Of a stretch of 28,638 nt of DNA, positions 8,419-16,262 are shown piece by piece. This DNA is from CAJJDF01 sp965655625 (lineage in GTDB: Bacteria > Bacteroidota > Bacteroidia > Flavobacteriales_D > CAJJDF01), in contig CBFHHA010000032.1 in assembly GCA_965655625.1 (NCBI GenBank), forward strand, positions 1 through 28,638, given 5' to 3'. Every line of letters starts with the position of its first letter. The first letter of the stretch is position 1. Below the pieces are notes generated by a model. It saw only the letters and a list, made by a program, of their open reading frames with translations, ran no database searches and was not told where the DNA came from. The translations under genes and the position numbers were made by a program.

Positions 8419-9360
8419 CTAATCGAAATGTTTGACAATTCTTTCACCCAAAAATTGTGCGATTTTTACATTGGATTGTTGCGTCCATCCAGCAACATGA
8501 GGAGAAAGCAACACATTTTCGGCTTGCGCCAAGTACTGAAAAGAATTGGTTTTGTTTTCTTCAAACATAGACTCAAAGCTAGTTTTTTCATATTCCAGCA
8601 CATCCAAACAAGCCCCAAGCACTTTTCTTGATTTTAATCCTTCCACCAAATCATCTAACAAGACTGATTGCCCTCTAGCGGTGTTTAGGATATAAAAAGG
8701 TTTGCTCACAGAATTGATGAATGATTCATTAATCAAACCTTTTGTTTCCTCCGTTAAGGGAGTGTGAAGTGAAATAATGTCTGCATTTTTCTTCAACTCT
8801 GCTAAACTAACTTCCGTTCCAAACGAATCTCCATAGTTAGTTAAGTATTTGTCGTATACTAGACAAGAAACGCCAAATCCAGAAAGTCTTTGGGCCATCG
8901 CTTTCCCCATTACTCCGTAACCTATAATTCCTACAGTCTTACCCATTAATTCTTCGCCCCAATTGGGTTTTCTATTCCATATTCCATTTTTAACCTCGTG
9001 GTTTGCAGTATTTAGCTTGTTGAATAACATAAGCAGCATACCTATTCCGTGCTCTGCCACAGAATCTCTGTTTCCTTCAGGAGATCTAAAAACAGGGATT
9101 CCTTTGCTTTCTGCAAATTCTACATCAATATTTTCTAGCCCGGCTCCTGGTCTGCCAATAAACTTCAACTTATTGCCTTTTGAAATAAATTTTTTGTCAA
9201 GCACCATTCTACTTCTTACTATAATTCCATCGTAGTCATGAAGTTTGTTTTCTATTTCTTCTTTTGTTGAAGATTCGTCCAATTCTGTTTTCCATCCTTT
9301 TTTTTCAAAAATTTCAGAAAGAATAGGGTGGGTATTGTCTAAAAAGAGTATTGTCATCAT
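8419..9360 (-). CDS. D-isomer-specific 2-hydroxyacid dehydrogenase (paralog of the SerA-like protein)
   Basis: 313 residues, NAD(H)-dependent family of SerA, hydroxypyruvate reductase and related enzymes. The nucleotide site is 'GYGVMG' at 147-152. The catalytic residues are Arg229 ('NTARG'), Glu258 and His288 ('SPHVAGWT'), all present. The 'GRPGAGLENID' stretch near residue 69 corresponds to the substrate-loop region. There is no ACT or other regulatory domain. Two tandem ATG codons (9358-9360 and 9355-9357) could serve as start. It is the last gene of a seven-gene minus-strand run, 13 bp after the LolD-like gene, and ends 1 bp from the convergent stress-protein gene. It could be a second phosphoglycerate dehydrogenase or a hydroxypyruvate or glyoxylate reductase; the sequence alone does not decide. 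Confidence 0.85.
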   Translation of the reverse strand: MMTILFLDNTHPILSEIFEKKGWKTELDESSTKEEIENKLHDYDGIIVRSRMVLDKKFISKGNKLKFIGRPGAGLENIDVEFAESKGIPVFRSPEGNRDSVAEHGIGMLLMLFNKLNTANHEVKNGIWNRKPNWGEELMGKTVGIIGYGVMGKAMAQRLSGFGVSCLVYDKYLTNYGDSFGTEVSLAELKKNADIISLHTPLTEETKGLINESFINSVSKPFYILNTARGQSVLLDDLVEGLKSRKVLGACLDVLEYEKTSFESMFEENKTNSFQYLAQAENVLLSPHVAGWTQQSNVKIAQFLGERIVKHFD

Positions 9361-9373
9361 TCAAATAAAAGTG

Positions 9374-10024
9374 TTAGCAGATAAGTCCGTCTTTCATTAC
9401 GAGTTTTCTGTCGCTCATTTCCGACAGCAAATTGTTGTGAGTTACGATTACGAATGTTTGATTGAATTTATCTCTTAATTCAAAAAATAAATTATGAAGT
9501 TCCTCAGCGTTTTTCGAATCCAAGTTTCCGCTTGGCTCATCTGCCAATACAACCGAAGGATTGTTGATAAGTGCGCGAGCAACCGAAACCCTTTGTTGTT
9601 CACCTCCAGATAGCTGAGAAGGTTTGTGACTCAATCTATCTGCTAACCCAAGCATATCCAGTAATTCTTTTGCTCTTGTTTCTACCTCTTTTTTGGGTTT
9701 ATTTCCTATGAAGCCTGGGATACAAACATTTTCTAATGCCGTAAACTCGGGGAGTAAATGGTGAAATTGAAAGACAAAACCAATGTTTTTATTTCTAAAC
9801 TTTGCCAGCTCTTTCTTTTTCATTTTCAGTACATCTTTTTCCAGAAAGGAAATCTTTCCAGAGTCTGGTGAGTCCAAAGTACCAATAAGATGAAGCAGAG
9901 TTGACTTTCCAGCTCCTGAAGCACCAGTAATTGCTACGACTTCTCCTTGTTTTATTTCTAAATCAACTCCCTTTAGCACAGGCAAGTTTTGGTAAGATTT
10001 TGTGAGTTGTGTTACTTTAATCAT
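9374..10024 (-). CDS. lolD: LolD-like ABC transporter ATP-binding protein
   Basis: 216 residues, a single nucleotide-binding domain. Walker A is GASGAGKST at 34-42, the Q-loop glutamine is Gln86, the signature is LSGGEQQR at 138-145, Walker B is VVLADEP at 158-164 and the switch histidine is His196. The opening, the 'GTLDSPDSG' segment and the overall length match the LolD/MacB/FtsE group, which powers lipoprotein release from the inner membrane or related extrusion. No permease (LolC/E) gene is adjacent, so the partner must lie elsewhere, which is common in this phylum. It sits 12 bp after the dgkA gene and 13 bp before the dehydrogenase gene in the same run. The ABC call is certain; LolD is the best choice within the group. 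Confidence 0.85.
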   Translation of the reverse strand: MIKVTQLTKSYQNLPVLKGVDLEIKQGEVVAITGASGAGKSTLLHLIGTLDSPDSGKISFLEKDVLKMKKKELAKFRNKNIGFVFQFHHLLPEFTALENVCIPGFIGNKPKKEVETRAKELLDMLGLADRLSHKPSQLSGGEQQRVSVARALINNPSVVLADEPSGNLDSKNAEELHNLFFELRDKFNQTFVIVTHNNLLSEMSDRKLVMKDGLIC

Positions 10025-10036
10025 TGAAATTTTTTG

Positions 10037-10396
10037 TTAGCCAATAAATTTAGGGATAAATATGATGCATCCAATTATGAATGAACAAATTGAAGCAAAT
10101 AATACTGCTCCAGCCGCCATATCTTTAGCTGATTTTATCAACGGATCTTTTTCTAAAGTCACTTTATCAGCCAATCTTTCTATGGCTGAGTTTATCAACT
10201 CGAATGATATAACTAAAGTCATACACAAGATCAAAAAAATCCATTCCGTTGTCGAAACATCCAAAACAATACCCAATATGACAACAAGAATAGATATCAC
10301 CAACTGAATTTTGAGGTGAATCTCTTGACCAAAACCTAATCGAATACCAGCCAAGGCTGCAGAAAAAGATTGAATTCTTTGTTTAATTATTTTCAT
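10037..10396 (-). CDS. dgkA: Diacylglycerol kinase / undecaprenol kinase family protein
   Basis: 119 residues, the standard size for this small integral membrane kinase. Three membrane helices are visible (about 32-48, 51-68, 96-115). Conserved residues include Glu25 in the amphipathic N-terminus, 'ELINSAIE' with Glu66, Asn69 and Glu73, and 'AKDMAAGAV' at 90-98, which bind ATP-Mg and lipid in the E. coli enzyme. It phosphorylates diacylglycerol or undecaprenol in the inner membrane, recycling lipid for envelope synthesis. Which lipid is used cannot be read from the sequence. It lies 22 bp after yciH and 12 bp before the LolD-like gene. Confidence 0.92.
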   Translation of the reverse strand: MKIIKQRIQSFSAALAGIRLGFGQEIHLKIQLVISILVVILGIVLDVSTTEWIFLILCMTLVISFELINSAIERLADKVTLEKDPLIKSAKDMAAGAVLFASICSFIIGCIIFIPKFIG

Positions 10397-10418
10397 AAAT
10401 GAATGGAAAGCAGTGTGA

Positions 10419-10760
10419 TTAATTCCCTCCCGATTTTTTTGCTTGAAACCCCTTTTTTGACAGAATATCGATTGCTTTTTCTCTTACTTCTCCTTGGATA
10501 ATTATTTCTCCATCCTTTGTACTTCCGCCCACACCACATTTTGATTTTAGTTCTTTTCCGAGCTCTTTTAGGTCTTCTTCGGAGCCAACAAAACCGGTAA
10601 TAAGCGTAACCGCTTTTCCTTTTCGTTGTTTTCGGTCAATCCACACTTTCAATTGTTGATTTTCTGGCGATAAAGTTTCTACTTCATCAAATTCATCTTC
10701 ATCCTGAAAACCAGGGTTGGTGGAATAAACAATGTATTTTTCTTTTTTCTTTTTAGCCAT
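10419..10760 (-). CDS. yciH: SUI1/eIF1-family translation factor YciH
   Basis: 113 residues. The C-terminal two thirds form a SUI1 domain: 'KGKAVTLITGFVG' near residue 47, then 'KSKCGVGGSTKDGEIIIQGE' around 71-90, the typical basic, glycine-rich stretch. The N-terminal 40 residues are charged and less conserved. Bacterial YciH resembles eIF1 and is reported to influence start-site fidelity in translation. The ATG overlaps the stop of the upstream DUF389 gene by one base (TAATG), indicating translational coupling. Confidence 0.92.
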   Translation of the reverse strand: MAKKKKEKYIVYSTNPGFQDEDEFDEVETLSPENQQLKVWIDRKQRKGKAVTLITGFVGSEEDLKELGKELKSKCGVGGSTKDGEIIIQGEVREKAIDILSKKGFQAKKSGGN

Positions 10761-12184
10761 TACTTCGTTTTTTCTATGATTTCGTAGTTGTTTGTTTCGA
10801 AATTCACTTCAATCCAGTTTTTCATTTTCTGTGTTCTATTTTCATTCACCACCGAATCATTCCAATTAACAACGATAAGTATGGTTGTATCTCGATTTCC
10901 ATCCATATCAATTCGGTACGCTTTTGAGGCCGTGAAACTTTCTAGCGGTTTGAATTCATTGATCAGTTTCAACTTTTTATTGACCGAAGTGAGGTCGTAG
11001 TTAAAATCGGTTTTTTTACTGTAATCCTCTTTTAATTTTATGATTTCTTTGTCTCGGTCAATTATTTTTTGCTCCCAATCTTTTACCAACAGTCGGTAAT
11101 CATCCATGGTAAAAGTATTGTTTTCGATTTCATCATTTTGAATTACCACAAAGCTAGTCTCATCCAAGCCATAATCTTCATCATTCAAGATGCCTTGAAG
11201 CTCCTCAATCCGAGAAGCCGAAATTGTATTGCTTCCTACAAGCACCACAGATACCGTTCGAGCATAATAATCATAGTCCGTATCTAGTATTTTTATTTTT
11301 GGAATAGTACTCACTCTTTCTTTCACGAATAAGGCGGCTGTGTTCGTAAATACCGACTTATTAAAAACTTCCATAAATTTCATTCCACTCGGTACCAAGA
11401 TAATTATTAAAATCACAGCAATATAAATCTTGATATTTCTTTCTTTCTTTTTATTGACATAAGTAGCCAAAGGAAATTTAAGGTATCTGACCACAACAAT
11501 GGTAGAAAGGCAAATAAACAAAGAGTTAAGCAAAAACAAGTAAAAAGCTCCAAAAGTATAATCCCAATTACTCGTGGCCAATCCATATCCTGTAACACAT
11601 AGCGGTGGCATTAGGGCCGTGGCAATTGCTACACCTGGCACCACAGTAGAATTATCATTTCTGGATGCGGCAATGATTCCAGCTAGTCCGCCAAAAAAAG
11701 CAATTAATACATCTAGAATTAAAGGTTCGGTTCGGGCCAATATTTCGGTTGTAGCATCTTTAAAAGGCATTATTTTGAAATAAATAAAAGAGACCAAAAT
11801 GCTGACCACTGTCGCAACACCAAAGTTGATTAGCGAATAAATTAACAGCTTGAAATTATTAGTTCCAACACTCAATCCAATTCCTCTAATTGGACCCATA
11901 AGCGGAGAAATAAGCATGGCTCCAATTACAACCGCAATAGAATTTACATTCAGACCAATTGAAGCTATCACAATTGAGCACATCAATACCCAAACGTTGT
12001 AGCCCTTAAATTCAATTTCTTTCTTGATGTTATCAATCACTTCTATAGGATTAACACTAGAATCATTACTAAAACTAAACAAAGAAATAATAAATTTCCA
12101 GAGAGTAGAAGGGAGGCCTTTTAATTCATCTTTCGATATTTTCTTGGACTCCTGTTGTTCTTCTTTATTTGATTCTGATTCCAT
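10760..12184 (-). CDS. DUF389 / TIGR00341-type integral membrane protein
   Basis: 474 residues. After a charged N-terminus (1-45) come about six membrane helices up to residue ~265, including 'AMLISPLMGPIRGIG' near 85-100 and 'VPGVAIATALMPPLCVTGYG' near 180-200, the conserved core of DUF389. The C-terminal 200 residues are soluble, with a coiled-coil-like stretch rich in Lys, Glu and Asp around residue 365-390. No biochemical role is established that I can name with confidence. It starts 5 bp after the HutG-like gene and its stop overlaps yciH. The family match is clear; the function is unknown. Confidence 0.85.
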   Translation of the reverse strand: MESESNKEEQQESKKISKDELKGLPSTLWKFIISLFSFSNDSSVNPIEVIDNIKKEIEFKGYNVWVLMCSIVIASIGLNVNSIAVVIGAMLISPLMGPIRGIGLSVGTNNFKLLIYSLINFGVATVVSILVSFIYFKIMPFKDATTEILARTEPLILDVLIAFFGGLAGIIAASRNDNSTVVPGVAIATALMPPLCVTGYGLATSNWDYTFGAFYLFLLNSLFICLSTIVVVRYLKFPLATYVNKKKERNIKIYIAVILIIILVPSGMKFMEVFNKSVFTNTAALFVKERVSTIPKIKILDTDYDYYARTVSVVLVGSNTISASRIEELQGILNDEDYGLDETSFVVIQNDEIENNTFTMDDYRLLVKDWEQKIIDRDKEIIKLKEDYSKKTDFNYDLTSVNKKLKLINEFKPLESFTASKAYRIDMDGNRDTTILIVVNWNDSVVNENRTQKMKNWIEVNFETNNYEIIEKTK

Positions 12185-12189
12185 TATGG

Positions 12190-13167
12190 TTAGCTAAATT
12201 TAGTGTTGATTTTGATGAAATCGCTTACAAAATATGCGATCGTTTTTCCTACAATGTTCTTTTCTAGTTCATTTGTTGGAGCGCCTTCACAAATATGAAA
12301 ATAATGGAAATTGTATTCATTTGAAAGTGAAAAGATAAGTTTTCTTACTTCCTCTTCAGTGAAACCAACTGAGGTAAATGCACTCACTGGCATATTCTTG
12401 ATACTATCTAAATCTAACTCCAATCCAATTTTTGTTGCATCCAAATGAGATTTTACACCCTCAATTATCATGGAATCGCACCACGATTCTTGTGTAATTT
12501 GATTAAAACTAAGAAACTGTAACTTTTCGTTCTCCTTGAATTTATTCAGAATAAACTGAGAATTATATTCTTCGTGAAGTCCCAATACAAAGTATTTATC
12601 GAGTTTATTATTTTGCAAGGCATAAGAAAATCCATTTCCACTATGTCTTCCTTCCAATTCTCGCAAATCGGCATGTGGATCAATATTCAAGACATCAATA
12701 GTAGACTCAAATGAATTCATTATAGGGTAACAATTGTTGTGACCTCCACCAATTACAATAGGTGTTTTTCCTGCCTTAATTACCTCCTCGATTACTGCTT
12801 GCACTCGCAAGTCAACTAGCTCAATTAAGATACGTAACTCAGAAACAGAAGCTTTATGAGCTTTCAATTGTAAGTCATCCAGTTTTACTGCGCCACCCAA
12901 AATAATATTTTCACCCGATAAAAAATCATTATTTTGCATGGACAAAAACTTGGATAGAAATGCTTCCCAAGCGTTATAGGCCCCAATATTTCCAAAATTT
13001 GCTCTGGGTCCAATATCTTCAGGAATTCCAATTAACACGAATTCTCTTTCTGTGTTATAGATTCCATCCAAAGCCAATTCAATTGTTTGTCCCAACTTCA
13101 CTTCACCTTCTCGAGGAGTAAAAAACTCAAGTAAATCTGCGGCTGAATATTGTTTAAGGTATTTCAT
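12190..13167 (-). CDS. Arginase/agmatinase-superfamily ureohydrolase, formimidoylglutamase-like
   Basis: 325 residues. All six manganese ligands of the ureohydrolase fold are visible: His143 in 'GGGHNN', Asp163, His165 and Asp167 in 'DPHADLR', and Asp252 and Asp254 in 'LDLDS'. 'EGRHSGNGFSYA' at 172-183 is typical of the Bacteroidota proteins annotated as formimidoylglutamase (HutG), which hydrolyse N-formimidoyl-L-glutamate to glutamate and formamide in histidine breakdown. No hutH, hutU or hutI gene lies nearby, and the neighbours are DUF1015 and DUF389 genes 5 bp away on either side. The natural substrate may therefore be another guanidino or formimino compound. The metal-hydrolase call is firm; the substrate is not. 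Confidence 0.85.
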   Translation of the reverse strand: MKYLKQYSAADLLEFFTPREGEVKLGQTIELALDGIYNTEREFVLIGIPEDIGPRANFGNIGAYNAWEAFLSKFLSMQNNDFLSGENIILGGAVKLDDLQLKAHKASVSELRILIELVDLRVQAVIEEVIKAGKTPIVIGGGHNNCYPIMNSFESTIDVLNIDPHADLRELEGRHSGNGFSYALQNNKLDKYFVLGLHEEYNSQFILNKFKENEKLQFLSFNQITQESWCDSMIIEGVKSHLDATKIGLELDLDSIKNMPVSAFTSVGFTEEEVRKLIFSLSNEYNFHYFHICEGAPTNELEKNIVGKTIAYFVSDFIKINTKFS

Positions 13168-13172
13168 TTTTA

Positions 13173-14384
13173 TTAAAATTTATAAACCGTAAGTCCACTT
13201 CTCAGTTTTGGTTCAATGTAGGTAGATTTTGGAGGCATGATGAGATTGTGGTCGGCAATAAGTTTTAATTCATCAAAACTTATTGGGTACATGGTAATTG
13301 CAATATCATATTTTCCTGAATCTACTTTTTCTTGTATCGATTCTAGTCCCTTATTTCCTGGGACAAAACTCACTCTTTTGTCCTTTGTCAACTCTTTGAT
13401 TTCGAAAATAGGGTTGAGAATAGAGTCCGTAATTATTTGAGAATCCAATTGCTCAATTATTCCGCTAGTGTGTTCAAATTTTCTTTTCAACTTAATGCGA
13501 ATCCAAGAATCAAATAAATACATCGAAAACTCATGTTTAGCTTTCGGTGACAAAATCGTTTTGCTTTCTTCGAGTATGACAAACTCTTTAGAGAGTTTGT
13601 CTTTAATTTCTGCGAAACTTAGGTTCTCAGAGTTTTTAATTACTCGATTATAATCATAAATTTGAACTGCTTCATCACTCATAAATAAGGACATAATATA
13701 TTGAGTACTTTCCTTTTCTCTGTTCAGTAGCGACAACCTATTGGAAGAGGCAGATCGGTGATGGCCATCAGCAATGTATACGCTTGGAATTTTCTCAAAT
13801 GACTGTTCTATGAGTTCAATTTTTTCGGGATCGGCCATTTCCCATAATTCGTGTTTTATGTTGTCTTCCGAAACAAAATTATGAATAGGAGCAGAAGAAA
13901 TAATTTCGTTAATGACATTAGATAATGCCTCCACTTTTGGATAAACCAACAGAACTGGTTCAGCATTAAATCCGGTGAGCGTAAGGTACTTTGTAAATAA
14001 TTTTTCTCTTTTATTTAGTGTTAGTTCGTGTTTTTTTATTTTCCCTTTTTGATAATCTTTTGCGTGGGCTCCACCGATTATTCCGCAATAACTATTCTCG
14101 CCATTTGTTTGTCGATAAACATAAAATGCGTCTGAGGTCGATTGCACAAATATTCCTTGTTTTATTGCGTACTCAAAAAGTTCTTTTGTTTTTTTAAACC
14201 GTTCGTCAAGCTTCAATTTTCTTTCCTTTTCATCGTGAAGAATAATGTGAAGAAATGAGTCAGGATTAGCATTCATAAGCGCTGTAATCTCCTCATCAGA
14301 ATAGGTGTTGATCGGTTTTGTACTAATCTCAGGACCCATGTTTTTCTTTGGAAAAAATCCTTTAAACGGTTTTATTTTTGTCAT
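13173..14384 (-). CDS. DUF1015-family protein
   Basis: 403 residues, full length for the family. It begins 'MTKIKPFKGFFP', the usual 'I-x-PFK' opening. Further marks are 'SFLHI' near 42-46, 'YCGIIGGAHA' in the first third, and the signature 'YIADGHHRSASS' near the middle. The C-terminal part contains 'FVPG' and ends with 'GLTVYKF'. No signal peptide or membrane segment is present, so it is cytoplasmic. In Bacteroidota DUF1015 genes are often found next to serA and serC; here serA lies immediately upstream but serC is absent. That neighbourhood suggests a link to serine metabolism, but this is inference. It is the first gene of the seven-gene run and follows a strong hairpin terminator at 14431-14468. 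Confidence 0.85.
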   Translation of the reverse strand: MTKIKPFKGFFPKKNMGPEISTKPINTYSDEEITALMNANPDSFLHIILHDEKERKLKLDERFKKTKELFEYAIKQGIFVQSTSDAFYVYRQTNGENSYCGIIGGAHAKDYQKGKIKKHELTLNKREKLFTKYLTLTGFNAEPVLLVYPKVEALSNVINEIISSAPIHNFVSEDNIKHELWEMADPEKIELIEQSFEKIPSVYIADGHHRSASSNRLSLLNREKESTQYIMSLFMSDEAVQIYDYNRVIKNSENLSFAEIKDKLSKEFVILEESKTILSPKAKHEFSMYLFDSWIRIKLKRKFEHTSGIIEQLDSQIITDSILNPIFEIKELTKDKRVSFVPGNKGLESIQEKVDSGKYDIAITMYPISFDELKLIADHNLIMPPKSTYIEPKLRSGLTVYKF

Positions 14385-14430
14385 AAATAGCGGTAAATTT
14401 CAATGCTTGAGTATCTAAATTAAAAGTACA

Positions 14431-14468
14431 AAAAAAAACATCCTGAGTAAGTATCAGGATGTTTTTTT
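14431..14468. terminator. Bidirectional intrinsic terminator or attenuator hairpin between serA and the DUF1015 gene
   Basis: A perfect 15-bp stem (core ACATCCTGA / TCAGGATGT flanked by A and T runs) with the 7-base loop GTAAGTA at 14447-14453. A runs on the left and T runs on the right mean it can work on both strands. It lies about 45 bp upstream of the DUF1015 start and about 95 bp downstream of the serA stop. Confidence 0.85.
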
Positions 14469-14552
14469 GTTAGTTGTTTCTTCTCATTTTTATGCATGTT
14501 GTATGCACTGTGATTTAGAAAAAAAGGTTCAGAATTTTATTAAATTCTAGTA

Positions 14553-14583
14553 AAAAGAAGCCTATCCTAGCAAGGCTTCTTTT
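14553..14583 (-). terminator. serA terminator overlapping the serA stop codon
   Basis: The minus-strand RNA forms an 11-bp stem, AAAAGAAGCCT (14583-14573) with AGGCTTCTTTT (14563-14553), with a 9-base loop, and ends in a run of five U (14556-14552). The left arm encodes the last Lys-Glu-Ala codons of serA and the stop codon lies at the edge of the stem, so terminator and coding sequence share bases. Confidence 0.75.
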
Positions 14584-15521
14584 ACTTTATCGGCCATCTC
14601 GGTTCCAATTCTATCTTGGGCTTCTAAGGTTGCAGCTCCAATGTGAGGAGTAGTTGCAATTCTCTTGCTTTCCAATAAATCTTTTCTTGGAGAAGGTTCG
14701 TTTTCAAAAACATCAAGAGCACAGTAGGCCACTTTGTTCGATTCAATCGCTTTTAATAATTCGTCTTCGTCAATTACTCCACCTCTTGCAGCGTTTACAA
14801 TTCTTACTCCGTCTTTCATTTTGGCAAATTCACGAGCCGAAATTACTGCTGATCCATCATTTTGTTTTGGAATGTGAATAGAAATATAATCTGATTTTGT
14901 AAATATGTCGTCCATCGAACCAGATTCGATTTCTACTTCGAACGATTGCCCTGTATGAAAATGCACTGGCATAGTAGAAGAAATAGGTTGTTTGTCGTGA
15001 GCAATTACTTTCATTCCACAACCAAGCGCGTAACTTGAAAGAGCGCTTCCAATTCTTCCAAAACCGATAATACCGAGTGTTTTACCGGCTAATTCTACTC
15101 CTTTTCCGTAATTTTTCTTTAATACTTTAAATTCTTCGCTGCCAGATTCTGGCATTTCTCTATTTGCTAGGTGAGTGAACCTGGAGATACTGAACATTTG
15201 AGCCATTACAAGCTCTGCCACAGACTGAGATGAAGCTGCCGGAGTATTGGATACGACAATTCCTTTTTCTCTGGCGTAGGCCACATCAATGTTGTCCATT
15301 CCTACACCTCCTCGTCCAATAAATTTAAGACTTGGACAATTATCAATAATGTCTGTTCTCACCTTGGTTGCACTTCTTACAAGCAAAGCTGCAATCTTGT
15401 TGGAGTTGATATAATCAACCAGTTCTTCTTGCGGAACATGATTGGTTATTACTTCAAATCCATATTCAATTAATTTGTCTTCTCCAGACTGAGAAATTCC
15501 ATCATTTGCTAGTACTTTCAT
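14562..15521 (-). CDS. serA: D-3-phosphoglycerate dehydrogenase (short form without ACT domain)
   Basis: 319 residues. It oxidises 3-phosphoglycerate to 3-phosphohydroxypyruvate, the first step of serine synthesis, using NAD. Motifs: 'GRGGVGMDNID' at 69-79, the nucleotide site GFGRIG at 153-158, and catalytic Arg246 ('NAARGG'), Glu275 ('ENEP') and His293 ('TPHIG'). The protein ends directly after the catalytic domain, so it lacks the C-terminal ACT domain that gives serine feedback inhibition in longer enzymes. It has its own promoter match (15543-15550) and its own terminator. The DUF1015 gene follows after 177 bp. Assignment as SerA rather than another 2-hydroxyacid dehydrogenase rests on these motifs and the DUF1015 neighbour. 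Confidence 0.87.
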   Translation of the reverse strand: MKVLANDGISQSGEDKLIEYGFEVITNHVPQEELVDYINSNKIAALLVRSATKVRTDIIDNCPSLKFIGRGGVGMDNIDVAYAREKGIVVSNTPAASSQSVAELVMAQMFSISRFTHLANREMPESGSEEFKVLKKNYGKGVELAGKTLGIIGFGRIGSALSSYALGCGMKVIAHDKQPISSTMPVHFHTGQSFEVEIESGSMDDIFTKSDYISIHIPKQNDGSAVISAREFAKMKDGVRIVNAARGGVIDEDELLKAIESNKVAYCALDVFENEPSPRKDLLESKRIATTPHIGAATLEAQDRIGTEMADKVKEALLG

Positions 15522-15542
15522 AGGTTTTTTTAATTTTTTTTA

Positions 15543-15550
15543 CAAATCTA
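15543..15550 (-). promoter_or_regulatory. Promoter -7 element for serA
   Basis: The minus strand reads TAGATTTG, an exact TAnnTTTG match, in the 63-bp gap between the HAD gene and serA. No clear TTTG box lies at the -33 spacing (TTTTA is there instead). It would give a leader of about 15 nt. Confidence 0.45.
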
Positions 15551-15584
15551 ATTATATCTCGGAGGTTCTAAAAGATTTTGAATG

Positions 15585-16220
15585 TTAATCTAACGTTATT
15601 TCAGACAAGGTAGATAATACGTAGTCTGCTATTGAAAACTGAGTCATTTGAAATTCTTTTTTTTCGGGAATTGCAACTACTTTCATTTTCGCTGCTTTTG
15701 CTGCTATTACCCCGTTGATTGAATCTTCAATCACGAGGCATTTTTGGGGTTCAATCGAAAGACTATTCGCTGCGGAAATAAAAACTTGAGGATGTGGTTT
15801 GCCATACACCTCATTCTCAGCAGAATGAATCGCCTCAAAATGCGTCTTAATTTCTAGCTTTTCTAATACTGTCTCGATAATTCTCATCGAAGATGACGAG
15901 GCCAGTGCTAGTTTTAGATTTTTCTTTTTTGCCTTCTCAATGGTTTCAAATACTCCTTCCATGGCAGTTCCTTCTGTTTTTATGAGAGCAATAACTTCTT
16001 CTATTATTTCCTCTGAAGTATGATTGGGTTCAAATGATGCATTTAGTTTGTGTTTCCAATATTGAGTGACTTCGTCAACACGCATTCCTTTGGTTTCGTT
16101 GCACATATCGTAGCTAAATTCATATCCATATTTCCTCATAACTTTTTGAATCGCCTTTTTCCACAAGGGTTCAGAGTCTATCAAAACTCCATCCATATCA
16201 AATATGAGTGCTTTAATCAT
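15585..16220 (-). CDS. HAD-superfamily sugar-phosphate phosphatase, HxpB/YniC-like
   Basis: 211 residues. HAD motif I is 'FDMDGVLIDSEPLW' with nucleophile Asp8 and Asp10; motif II is the serine run at 108-111 ('ALASSSS'); motif III is Lys141 ('GKPHP'); motif IV is Glu165-Asp166 ('VIEDSINGV'). The small helical cap (about 16-85), including 'KGMRVDEVTQYW', resembles that of E. coli YniC (hexitol phosphatase B) and beta-phosphoglucomutases. It probably dephosphorylates a sugar or sugar-alcohol phosphate in the cytoplasm. The substrate cannot be fixed from sequence. Its promoter region overlaps that of the divergent NlpC/P60 gene. Confidence 0.87.
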   Translation of the reverse strand: MIKALIFDMDGVLIDSEPLWKKAIQKVMRKYGYEFSYDMCNETKGMRVDEVTQYWKHKLNASFEPNHTSEEIIEEVIALIKTEGTAMEGVFETIEKAKKKNLKLALASSSSMRIIETVLEKLEIKTHFEAIHSAENEVYGKPHPQVFISAANSLSIEPQKCLVIEDSINGVIAAKAAKMKVVAIPEKKEFQMTQFSIADYVLSTLSEITLD

Positions 16221-16227
16221 TTTATGT

Positions 16228-16235
16228 TATTTTTG
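16228..16235 (+). promoter_or_regulatory. Promoter -7 element for the NlpC/P60 gene
   Basis: TATTTTTG, an exact TAnnTTTG match, 37 bp before the ATG at 16272. No TTTG box at the -33 spacing was seen. It predicts a start near 16242. Confidence 0.4.
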
Positions 16236-16254
16236 TCTAGAATAAAAACCGACT

Positions 16255-16262
16255 CAAAGGTA
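16255..16262 (-). promoter_or_regulatory. Promoter -7 element for the HAD phosphatase gene
   Basis: The minus strand reads TACCTTTG, an exact TAnnTTTG match, 35 bp before the HAD start codon, predicting a start near 16248. It faces the plus-strand element at 16228-16235, so the two polymerase sites would overlap. Confidence 0.4.
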
